From: Linnemannia hyalina
Taxonomy: Eukaryota; Mortierellomycota; Mortierellomycetes; Mortierellales; Mortierellaceae
Direction of reading: 5' to 3'
Assembly: GCA_019671135.1 (NCBI GenBank)
Contig: JAHRHY010000001.1
Location: 1,178,001-1,242,000, forward strand
Length of the DNA: 64,000 nucleotides
The position numbers and the translations under genes are program-made. How positions within the stretch are numbered: position 1 is the first letter of the stretch; each line of letters opens with the position of its first letter. Below the pieces are notes generated by a model. It did no database searches. It was not told the origin of the DNA and saw nothing but the letters and a program-made list of their open reading frames with translations. Positions 28,876-38,636 of the stretch are shown piece by piece.

Positions 28876-28880
<5 letters not shown>

Positions 28881-28944
<64 letters not shown>
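28881..28944. repeat. (GA)32 microsatellite
   Basis: Uninterrupted GA dinucleotide run of 64 nt in non-coding DNA. Confidence 0.95.
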
Positions 28945-28947
<3 letters not shown>

Positions 28948-29436
28948 GAGAGAGGGGAGGGGTATGAACCAGTTGGTACCAAACGTAACATTGACTGGTT
29001 GAAAATAAAATAAATAAAAAACGTGGGGCAGGATAAATGGCTGGCCGGTTAGAAACAGCCAGGGTCAAAAGGGAGAGAAAGAAATGATCATCGTCGATGT
29101 TAATGCCCTCCATTGGCATGGATGAACTTTTTTGTCGATGTCTTTACTTTATGGCCGGGATTGGATCGACTCGGTGATGATAACTATATTGATGGCCATT
29201 CAGAGATCCAAAAAGAGAAGAAAGAGTCTACTTGGGGCGAATGGGAAGAAGCATTTGGACGATTTGATTCAAATGTATGAAATTGAGACAGGGACTGCAG
29301 AGGATCAGCAGGATGAGAAGAGCAGCAGCATGTGCCGTGCCTGAAAGAGAGAGAGAGGAGTGCGATGACAATGGTATCAGATTTGTAACATACCATGGAT
29401 GAGATGGATCAATGGTTATTAAGGCCTTTGGCTAGC

Positions 29437-29500
29437 CTTGACTTAACTTGACTTGACTTGAGTTGACTTGACTTGAGTTGACTTGGCTTGACTTGGCTTG
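29437..29500. repeat. Degenerate pentanucleotide array (ACTTG / AGTTG / GCTTG)
   Basis: About thirteen 5-bp units that differ only in the first two bases of the unit, about 250 bp upstream of the glutamate dehydrogenase start. Confidence 0.85.
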
Positions 29501-29751
29501 AGCAGCGAGTAAGTGGAATGGGCTGGACTAGAAGAGCAAGACAATGTGAGCTGAGCGATTTTTGATCAAGATGAGGTGGAGCAGGTAAGCAGGTTACAGT
29601 GGGTGGCTGCCCTGAGTCTGGCCGTTTTTCTGTTCCTTCCTTTATATTTAATTCGTCCGCTTCTGCTTTTCTCTTCTTTTCTTCTTTTCAATCTCGTCAC
29701 CCCCTCTCCCTCTCTCTCCACCCCCTACCCCCTATATACACACCTCCAGTC

Positions 29752-32068
29752 ATGGTTGCTGCTGCCATCCTCCGTAGAACCCCTGGGTAAGTGCTCTCCA
29801 AGATCGCCATCGCCACTCTTGATATCGACCACTCCTCGCATTTGATCAGCATTCGCGCGTCAACCAAAACGGGGATGGATCATCGGTCTCATATTAGCAC
29901 CCTCACAAGTTTGAGCTTGTTCCCCTTGCACTCGCCCTACTCACCTTACCCCTTCGCCATCAACAACTCGCGCAATCACAAGTCGTGATCAAGTGATGAG
30001 CACACCTAATCAGACAGGAGCGATGAAGATGACTGACTGGACCAACAATAACTAACAAACATATGTCTAATGTACTTGGCGGATCATAAAATAGCTCTTT
30101 GGCCTCAGCTATCCGCCTTCACCGCACTGCTGCTATCGCCACCCCCATTGCCCGCTTCATGAGCACCCATGTTACCAACGCTGCCTGCGAGGACAACGAG
30201 CCTGGTTTCTTGGGTTCCGTTGAGACTTTCTACGATCGCGTATGTGTTTTTCTTTTTATTTGATGACTGACTTACTGACGTACTTTTATTTTTGACTGGG
30301 CGCGGGAAAAATGAGACGAGTGAAGGAGGAGAAGAGGAAAGGCATGACAAGCAGAACGGGATCAATTGGATGCAGGAATAAGCCAAGGAAGAGAATGGAC
30401 GGGTGTGTGTATATATGTGGCGTACAAATAAGAAGAGGAGGGAGTGGGTTAGGATGGATCTGATCGTTCATCTTTCAGTGGAGGACCATTCTTATTTCCA
30501 ACAGAACAAGTCAACAACATGGACCTGCTATTACTCAACGATGAAAAAGTAAAAATAAAGGAAGAAAGTTCGGGAGTAAACAGAGCATTCGTTCATTCAA
30601 TATCACGGTGTTGAACGATGGAGACATTTACCAGAACAATCGAACAAGAAGAATACCAATGCTTACTTACCGTTCTCCGTTACCCTTCCTTGTTACGATG
30701 CAATAGGCTGCCAAGATCAGTGGAGTCTCTGACAAGTCCTTGACCGCCATCAAGGCCGTTGACGCCGTCTTGAGCGTCAAGTTCCCCGTCGAGATCGACG
30801 CCGACACTCACATCATCATCGAGGGTTACCGTGCCCAGCACTCCCGCCATCGCCTTCCCTGCAAGGGAGGTATCCGTTTCTCGGATGAGGTCGACCTCCA
30901 GGAGGTCGAGGCCTTGGCTTCCTTGATGACCTACAAGTGCGCTGTCGTCGATGTTCCCTTCGGAGGTGCCAAGGGAGGCGTCAAGCTCAACCCTAAGAAG
31001 TTCACCCCCGCTCAGCTCGAGCGCATCACCCGTCGTTACACCATGGAGCTCTGCCAGAAGAACTTCATCGGACCCGGTGTCGATGTCCCCGCTCCCGATG
31101 TTGGAACCGGTCCCCGTGAGATGTCCTGGATCATGGATACCTACCGCCAGTTCAACCCTCAGGATGTCAACGCTGCTGGATGTGTCACCGGCAAGCCCAT
31201 CTCCCAGGGAGGTGTCCGTGGTCGTAACGAGGCCACTGGTCTCGGTGTCTACTATGGTGTCCGCGAGTTCTTGCAGTTCCCCGAGGTCCAGAAGATGACT
31301 GGACTTGACGGCAACATTGCTGGCAAGACCGTCATTGTCCAAGGATTCGGAAACGTCGGTTACTGGGCTGCCAAGTTCTTCCAGAACAACGGTGCCAAGA
31401 TCATCGGTATTGGTGAGCACGATGTCTCTGCCTACGACCCCAACGGTATCGACGTTGAGGCCATCTTCAAGCACCGTGCCGAGAAGGGTACTTTCCGTGG
31501 CTTCGGTAACGCCGAGATCATTGACGGATCCATCAAGGTCATGGAGCGCGAGTGCGATATCTTGATCCCCGCCGCCCTCGAGCGTCAGATCGGTCTCAAG
31601 AACGTCAAGAACATCAAGGCCAAGATCATTGGTGAGGCTGCCAACGGACCCATTACCCCCGATGCCCACGACTACCTCGTTTCCCAGGGCAAGGTTGTCA
31701 TCCCCGACTTGTTGTTGAATGCCGGAGGTGTCACTGTCTCGTACTTTGAGTGGCTCAAGAACTTGTCCCACGTCCGTTTCGGTCGTATGTCCCGCAAGTG
31801 GGAGGAGGCTGGCAAGTCCAAGCTCTTGACTCTCGTCGAGGAGAACGCCGGTCGTCAGTTGACCCCCCAGGAGCGTCGCGCTGTTATCCACGGAGCTGAG
31901 GAGCACGAGCTCGTCTACTCTGGTCTTGAGGACACTATGATCGGTGCCTGCGAGGAGACTCGTGCCACCGCTGCTTTGAAGAACACTGACTTCCGTACCG
32001 CTGCCCTCGTCAACGCCATCCAGAAGATTTCGACTGTCACCACTCAGTCTGGCCAGATGTTCTTGTAA
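29752..32068 (+). CDS. Glutamate dehydrogenase, animal (GLUD)-type, mitochondrial
   Basis: Oxidatively deaminates glutamate to 2-oxoglutarate with NAD(P)+. Exons 29752..29786, 30095..30239 and 30707..32068 join in phase to 513 residues. The basic, Ala/Arg-rich N-terminus spanning the first two exons looks like a mitochondrial presequence. The catalytic domain has PCKGGIRFSDEV and MTYKCAVVDVPFGGAKGGV with the substrate-binding and catalytic lysines. The Rossmann domain has GFGNVGYWAAKFF, and LLLNAGGVTVSYFEWLKNL follows. Residues about 415-459 form an insertion where animal GDH has its regulatory antenna helix. The sequence resembles animal GLUD rather than the typical ~450-aa fungal NADP-GDH. 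Coding exon 3 is strongly biased to C-ending codons, suggesting high expression. The two introns (308 and 467 nt) are long for this window and both lie in the first 180 coding bases. Confidence 0.95.
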
Positions 32069-32503
32069 ACAGCTTTTCTATTCCTTTTCTCTTTTTCTTT
32101 CCATTTTCTGTTCTTGTACGATAGACAACCCCCTCCATTCATTCATTATTTAAAAGTAAAAAACATTTACAAAACACTTCTTTCTCCTTTTCAATGCGTG
32201 TACTTTTCAGACGCGTTCCTTGGTGTTCGTTCCCTTGAATTGATTTGAGACAGCAGCCATGGGGAACAATAAGCGGATGTGGCTTATCCCTATGATACCC
32301 TGTGTCACGGGATATTGACACTTTCTTTCCATCACGACGATCACCCATCCAGCTCCTCTCACTCCACAGCACCACTCATCATCTCCCCTTCCCTCTCATC
32401 TTCCCGCCACTTCGATCCTCATTCTCCCTCTTCATTGACCTTTTCCCTCTCACCTTTCCCTTTCCTCTTGCCCGATCTCCCTCTCCCCCACTCAAAACAA
32501 AAA
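32069..32503. other. Intergenic: GDH 3' end and KH-protein leader
   Basis: Non-coding. The second half (about 32315-32490) is strongly C/T-rich on the plus strand and abuts the next start codon. Confidence 0.6.
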
Positions 32504-34152
32504 ATGACCCACGATACCTCTGCCTCTACCGCCAACAAGAACTCCTTCTCTGGCTTTGGAAGCTTCTCCACCTCAAAGATGATCAACTCGACCTCCACCA
32601 CCGCCTCCTCTGCCACTACCGCTGCTGGCGCCGCCGCCAACACCAAGGACGAGTACGACGGTCAGTACGAACACGACGGCGAGCAGGCTCGCGAGGGAGT
32701 CGAGGGACTCGACGCTGACTCTCCCTTGACCCTTCGTGCCTTGGTCTCCACCAAGGAGGCCGGTGTTATTATCGGCAAGGCTGGAAAGAATGTTGCTGAT
32801 CTCCGTGACCAAACCGGTGTCAAGGCTGGTGTCTCCAAGGTCGTCCAGGGAGTCCACGATCGTGTCTTGACTGTCTCTGGCTCTATCGAGGGCGTTGCCA
32901 AGGTGAGATATCAGGAGTAGATCAAACACAGGATATTCATGATCAGGGTCAGGGAGAAGGATTCCAAGCACTATGTACCAAAAACCACAACAACCCCACA
33001 ACAAGTGTGCCACCAAAGTGGAGAAATAGGCGCAGATATGGAGTGGAAAACTAAAGGCGGCGCACAAGGAAAGGAGTGACAACAGTGAGAACAAAAGAGT
33101 TGTTAAGACGCGCTGCAGTTTTGGTTTTGTTCTGAGCATCTCTTCCACGTGCCTGGTGCAAATGAATGCAAACAAGAAGCAGGGTCTTTTTTTTAAAAAA
33201 AAACCCGTGGTGCTCTCGCATAACCTTCTGGCTACCTGCTGCAAGGAGTGGAGTGTTTTGGTCGATCGCGTGTTTCTTCTGCACTCATGGGAGAAAGAAA
33301 ATGAAAGCAGCACTAATTATCTTATGGTTCTATCACTTCTATATATATTAGGCGTTCTCGTTGATTGCTCAAACTCTCTTGGAGAACCCCATCACCTCTT
33401 CGCCTCCCACCACCCCCGTCAACCCTCTTCGTCCCGTTGCCCAGACCTCGTCTGTTCGTCTCCTGATCTCTCACAACCTGATGGGCACCATCATCGGTCG
33501 TCAGGGATTGAAGATCAAGCACATTCAGGACACCTCCTCTGCCCGCATGGTCGCCTCCAAGGACATGCTCCCCCAATCGACTGAGCGTGTTGTTGAGATC
33601 CAGGGATCCATTGATGCTATCCGCATTGCCATCTACGAGATTGGCAAGTGCTTGGTCGACGACTGGGAGCGTGGCGTCGGCACTGTCCTCTATAACCCCT
33701 CGGCCCCTCGTGCTGCTGGCTCTGGACCTGCCTACACCGCTACCGCCCCTACCACCGGAGCCCGCACCAACACTACCTCTAACAGCAACAGCAACAGCGG
33801 AAGCTACACTTCGCGCACAGGCAACGGATCCGACTTTACTCGCCCCCGCCCCGAGGCCTTCAGCCAGAACAACGCCAACCTTCGCACCCAGGAGATTTCT
33901 ATTCCCGCCGACATGGTTGGATGCATCATCGGCAAGGGTGGATCGAAGATTTCGGAGATTCGTCGTTTGTCCGGATCGCGCATCTCGATCGCCAAGGTCC
34001 CCCACGATGATTCTGGCGAGCGCATGTTTACGATTGTCGGCACCTTGGAGGCCAACGAGAAGGCGTTGTACTTGCTCTATGGTCAGTTGGAGGCTGAGAA
34101 GGACAAGCGCCTGAACATGGCCGAGGACCACGTCGAGGAGGACGAGGAGTAA
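32504..34152 (+). CDS. Three-KH-domain RNA-binding protein (PCBP/Rnc1/PBP2-like)
   Basis: Poly(C)-binding-type RNA-binding protein, likely acting in mRNA stability, localisation or telomere/mating control as its fungal relatives do. Exons 32504..32902 and 33352..34152 give 399 residues. KH1 starts near residue 73 with the GXXG loop GKAG. KH2 (VRLLISHNLMGTIIGRQG) uses GRQG. KH3 (EISIPADMVGCIIGKGG) uses GKGG. The spacing of two close N-terminal KH domains, a low-complexity Thr/Asn/Ser linker, then KH3 is the PCBP layout. The N-terminal 45 residues are Ser/Thr/Ala-rich and the C-terminus is acidic (EDHVEEDEE). C-ending codons dominate. The single intron is 449 nt, long for the window, and falls exactly at the end of KH1's core. 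Confidence 0.93.
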
Positions 34153-35946
34153 AAAAAACAACGGGTTGTACCATTGATGACCGTCCTTTTAAGTTTCACC
34201 CTTTCACTTCCAAGGACAATCCTGCAACGATTCTCTTATTTTCTTCTGTAGTTTTTTTTTTTTTTACGTTTTTTTGTGTTTGTGTTTTATGTTTGTTTGT
34301 TTTCTACTTGCTTTAATTGCCGATACTTTTTTCAAAAAGCCTTTGTCCGTATTACCTTTCCCTAAGCGCACCATAGTGCGTGTACAAACCGCTATATTGC
34401 ACATACTTTTATTACCATAGTCTCACATACATACCTTTCTTTCATCCATTTGTTTGTTATCATGCTCTGGAATGAAAGAAGTGATGAAGAAAATATATAA
34501 AGGAACCTTTTCCTGCGCACTACAACTCGACCGCAGGGCTGGCTGTGTATGTACCACGTAGAAAGAAGAGAGCCGGTGATTTCGGACCTTGAGCGAGCGA
34601 GAGAGAGAGAGGGGGAAGAGAGAAGAGAGAATAGAGAATAGAGAAGAGAGAAGAGAGAAGAGAGAAGAGAAGAGGGTCAGAGGAGTGTCGGATGGTGATG
34701 CTTACCACATGGCATCTAATGATGTGTACCATTTTTTTTCCTCCGCCCTGTTTGAAAGTTCAGCGGGAGGAGATGAAAGGCGAGCCTCGAACAATTGAAA
34801 GACAAAAGGATAAAAAGAGGCACCCTAACCCAGGCTCAGTCATAAATGGGTGGACCATGTCTTTGTTTTAAAAAAACATACAGTTCATTACACCAGTACA
34901 TGTCCGGGCAGAAGATGTATATCTCGAGACCCATGAGAGCATTTTTCAAGTATTGGTATTAATAGCTGCCAACCTCCCCTTTTCCTCTCTTTTCACCCCT
35001 CGAAAGGACTTTACTCAGGCGACGACCAAAGCAAGAATCGCAGAACTGTAATAATAACGAAGAAAAAGTCTCCGCTCGTCTCTCCGCCCCTCAGCTGTAT
35101 TTCTTGTCAGTGGGGGTTGGGGGGGGGGGGGTGGTTTCGTTGTCTCCTTACTTTTTTTTGTTTCCCCCATTCCAGCACCCTGCGCTTCTTCCTTCCCCTA
35201 GCAAGCAGAAGCACACGACACAGTTACTTCGCAATTGCTCGTTTTAGACGAGTCCAGTTGAAGTTTGACCCGGTCGGATTCTGCAGCAAATAGCCGAGTA
35301 GGCATAGTCCAAAAAAAAGTGTCTGGGCTGGGGTTTTTTGGCTGATGTGATTCAATTATTATGCGATTCTTTCTGTATCATCGGCTTGCAAAGCGACACG
35401 AACCACTTGGTTTTAGGCGGTGGTGGATGACCAGGAAAGAAGGAAGGGCATGGAGACAAAGAAAGCAAGGGAGGATGCAATTAAGAGTATGAGGATGCGT
35501 GTGTAGGGTGAGGATTGGCGTTTGATATGGATGTGATATGTGATTGTTGCAGCTGCAAGCAAGCAAGCATTAGAAAGTTGCACAAGGTCGGCAAACCTTC
35601 CAGCGATTCTTGAAAGGATTTTAATGTTTATTTTTATCTGTTTTACAGTGGACAAAAGGGCGCTCTGCTTCCTTCAACCCTCACGCGACTCTTTTGCTTC
35701 GGTGTCTTATTCTTCCTCTTCACTTCGCACCCCCCTCTTTCCCTTTCTTCTCTTTCTTCTCTTTACCACTTCTTTCCTTTCCTCCAATCCTTCTCCTTCG
35801 CCCCCTCTTGTCATCTTCCTTTGTCACTCCTTCTTTCTCCTTTTGTTGGATTCATCACACTCTCATCATCACCTCACACCCTTCACACATACATACATAC
35901 ATACATACCAGCACACTCACATTGTAGAGTAGTTGAAATACAACCA
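34153..35946. other. 1.8-kb intergenic region with purine and G runs
   Basis: No supported gene. It contains T-rich 3' flank of the KH gene, a GAGA/GAGAATA purine tract (about 34596-34675), a long G run (about 35112-35131), and a C/T-rich leader (about 35680-35880) before the next start. Confidence 0.6.
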
Positions 35947-37176
35947 ATGCGTCTCCCTTCCCTGCACAGCCGCCCAGAGGCTACCTCTTCTTCACCGGCA
36001 GCACCATCAAAACAACGTCGTCAACAATCAACACTCTCCCTCAAGACCGCCCTCTTCCTCACCACCGCTGCCCTCTGCTCGCTTCTCCCCTCAGTCATCG
36101 CCCAGGCCACCACCCCCGAACAGATCACCTACAGCTTCCTCGACGAAGAAGGCAACCCAATCGGCCAGTCCAACCCTCTCCCCAAGGTCAAATGTACTCC
36201 CCTCGCACTCAACGGTCAAACCTACGCCTCCATCCAAACATCCGACGGCCGCTCTGCTCTGAACCTCTATAGCGATGCAATGTGCCAGATCGGCGTTGCA
36301 TCGTCCGTTGGAGAGTGGACCAACGTCTCCCCAACTGACGGCATCGTTGCTGTCCGTTGGGAGGGCGCAGCCCCTGCTGACCGCCCCACTGGCAACGTCA
36401 GCCTCGTTACCTTTGATAAGGGTTTGGAGGCCCAGCCCTACAACCCTGTGGACGACAACGGCACCTCCAAAAAGGAACCCGTCTGGGTCATGAATCCCTC
36501 TAAGGGTCGCGTTGTTGTCGGCCTCGTGGCGGCCATTTTGGTCATCGGAGTCGCCATCGGTATCTATCAGGTCTATGTTGCCGCCCAGTACAAGCCCCCA
36601 CCAAAGAAGCCCAAGAAGCCCAAGACTGGATTGAACATCAAGAAGATCAAGAAGAAGGACGCTTTCTACAGAAAGCCCGCCCACACCACCGAGAACGGAG
36701 CCGCCTTCCAGCGACTCGAGAACGATAGCCCCGAGCCTTATGCAGGAGCAGGAGGTCGTCAGCCAGCGCTGGCCATGACGGAGCGGTCGAGAGATAGCCA
36801 GCACTCTGAGGCGGCAACGTTTGTGGATTGGAACAACCAGAGCCAGCAGAGATCCTCGCCCCTGAGCAGCGGCAAGGGATTCCAGGATGGATTGAATTCC
36901 GTTTCTATCGACATGCAAGGCAACAACAACAATAACAACAACAACGTCTCGCCCTTTGCCAACTCTTTCTCGCCAGACCTAATGCATTTTGACAACTCGG
37001 GAGGACGGGGTTATGGTCAGCAACAACAGGGCCATAACCAGCAGTACAGAGGCCGTGGAGGAGAGGTGCTTGTGCCCATGGATACGTTGGACAGCCACAA
37101 TCAACATGGCAACAACCAGTACAACAACAACAACCGGTCTGCTGTCCGCCGCACCAGCAGTTCCCGCTCTCGCTAA
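35947..37176 (+). CDS. Uncharacterised secretory-pathway single-pass membrane protein
   Basis: The intronless frame of 409 residues starts at the ATG at 35947, which immediately precedes the signal sequence; an in-frame upstream stretch at 35821 lies in the C/T-rich leader and is unlikely to be used. A Ser/Arg-rich start precedes a hydrophobic signal (about 33-53, ending VIAQA). An ectodomain of about 130 residues follows with two Cys (83, 113) and Asn-X-Ser/Thr sites. A membrane helix (about 188-212) is followed by a very basic Lys/Pro cluster (KPPPKKPKKPK). The cytoplasmic tail of nearly 200 residues is disordered, with Asn/Gln repeats and RGRGG. Type I topology is inferred from the signal and the basic cytosolic flank. 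No named family is recognised; a surface sensor or vesicle protein is possible. Confidence 0.8.
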   Translation: MRLPSLHSRPEATSSSPAAPSKQRRQQSTLSLKTALFLTTAALCSLLPSVIAQATTPEQITYSFLDEEGNPIGQSNPLPKVKCTPLALNGQTYASIQTSDGRSALNLYSDAMCQIGVASSVGEWTNVSPTDGIVAVRWEGAAPADRPTGNVSLVTFDKGLEAQPYNPVDDNGTSKKEPVWVMNPSKGRVVVGLVAAILVIGVAIGIYQVYVAAQYKPPPKKPKKPKTGLNIKKIKKKDAFYRKPAHTTENGAAFQRLENDSPEPYAGAGGRQPALAMTERSRDSQHSEAATFVDWNNQSQQRSSPLSSGKGFQDGLNSVSIDMQGNNNNNNNNVSPFANSFSPDLMHFDNSGGRGYGQQQQGHNQQYRGRGGEVLVPMDTLDSHNQHGNNQYNNNNRSAVRRTSSSRSR

Positions 37177-38636
37177 ATGTGTCCTCTGAACCGTTCCCAT
37201 CGCCAATAACGAGTGATTCCGGGAGGGTTTCCCCTAGGACGAGCACAATAGCGTGTGTATCTTTCTACCATTTTTTTTAGCATTTTTAATATATATCCTC
37301 ATTCTGCTTTTTGTGCTCTTGTCTGTTGGAGGTTGTTGGATAAGGGGCGATGTGGTGAACAGTGTACGCATATTTTGCTGGATGCAGCTGCAGTTGTAGT
37401 GAAATGGGAGCGCGTAGGGATGCGAGCGTAGGTCAAGACGCGAAGGACTGGCAAATATACTGGATAGAAAAGTGGCAAAAGGGTGTAGGTTACAAGGAAG
37501 ATAAGAGACGATTCTTGTGTATGTGAGATAGGGATAAGGGATCAGCCTTGTAACTTTTTTTTGCAATGCGCTGTTTGTGTTGCTCAGCCGCGCAGAAGAA
37601 GGCGAGGAAGCTGTTGTTGCATGGCATGAAAAGGGTGAAAGAAAAGCGCACCGCCCTTTTTTTTTTGTTGTTGTTGTTATTACCAGGACATTAGGGGTCA
37701 ATGTAGCAACAGACAAGTGAACTGAGGAAAGGAGCAAGCTGGCAACACAAAGAATTCACACAGCCGCACAAATCCGACTCGCCCAAAAATATGCCCAGGA
37801 GAGTCCGTGAAAAGAAGAAAGGTTGCAGGCATGTCTATGAATAGCAATTGAAGGGGGGGAAAGGCCATGCCCTAGAAGATTGCCGAGGAACAAACAAACT
37901 GCTGGAGTGGAGTGTGCGAGCGGGTACTTTTTTTTTTATCTTTTTGATGGTAGTATGTGGATGAGTCGAGAGAAGAAGACTGAGGTTGGATCGCAAAGGG
38001 TTTTGTTCGTCTTGGGCTCCTTTTTGTGCACTGTTTTTGTAACTTATGACAGCTCAGCCTGTGTTTGACAACACTGTAATCTAAGGCTGATCGTTCCTTT
38101 TTTTTTTTGGTTGAAAGAATTGAAAGAGTGAAAGAATGTACGAGGATGAAGAGAGTAATGAAGCGTTTGTGTGGAGAACAGTAAGCAGTAAAGAGGCGCA
38201 CGCTGTTCTGTCGGATTGATGTGTTCTTTTTTACTTGTGCTGATCTGGCTCAAGTTCTGTTGTGGTGGCGTACAGGGACCCCGAGCGTACAGTACTGCAG
38301 TATTTTTCGTTATCTGTGTCTGGCACTGCTGTAAGCCGCTCAACTCTTTTCTGCTAAATCGCTTCGCTTTCCTTCTTTTCTTTTTTTGTTCTTTTTTTCT
38401 TTTTCTCCTTTCCTTTCTTCATCCTCACTATCTCACACTCTTCCCTCTCCTCTACTCTCTCGTCCTTTCTGCCTGCCTGCTTGCACTGCAGTCCTGCTGC
38501 TCGCCCTCAACACTTACACTCGGCACTCCTTTCTCCTCGTCTCGTCTCTTCTTGTACCAACAACAACAGCAACGTCTTCAACAACACCTGCACACCAGGC
38601 AGTGGTCTACCCATCCACCCTTTTAGACATTGATTG
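37177..38636. other. 1.5-kb intergenic region
   Basis: No supported gene. T runs follow the previous gene, with scattered poly(T) tracts (for example 37553-37562, 37656-37666, 37927-37935, 38098-38108). A C/T-rich block (about 38365-38540) leads into the PMR1 start. Confidence 0.55.

Larger units (their letters stand above)
26647..29751. other. 3.1-kb non-coding, microsatellite-rich region
   Basis: No gene is supported on either strand; the frames present are low-complexity and lack family motifs. It includes a 32-unit GA run (28881-28944), an ACTTG-type pentamer array (29437-29500), and a C/T-rich tract (about 29630-29745) that is the leader of the glutamate dehydrogenase gene. Regulatory RNA or long UTRs are possible. 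Confidence 0.6.

Noticed and set aside
30680..31906. 408-codon open frame antisense to glutamate dehydrogenase
   Set aside because: It mirrors the strong C-ending codon bias of GDH, which removes stops on the opposite strand. Its Leu/Val/Gly/Asp-rich sequence has no family motif.
33322..34161. 279-codon open frame antisense to the KH gene
   Set aside because: Same codon-bias shadow effect; no independent start context, splice signals or domain.
36091..36918. 275-codon open frame antisense to the 35.9 kb membrane-protein gene
   Set aside because: Composition mirrors the sense codons, and the sense frame has a coherent signal-ectodomain-TM-tail design.
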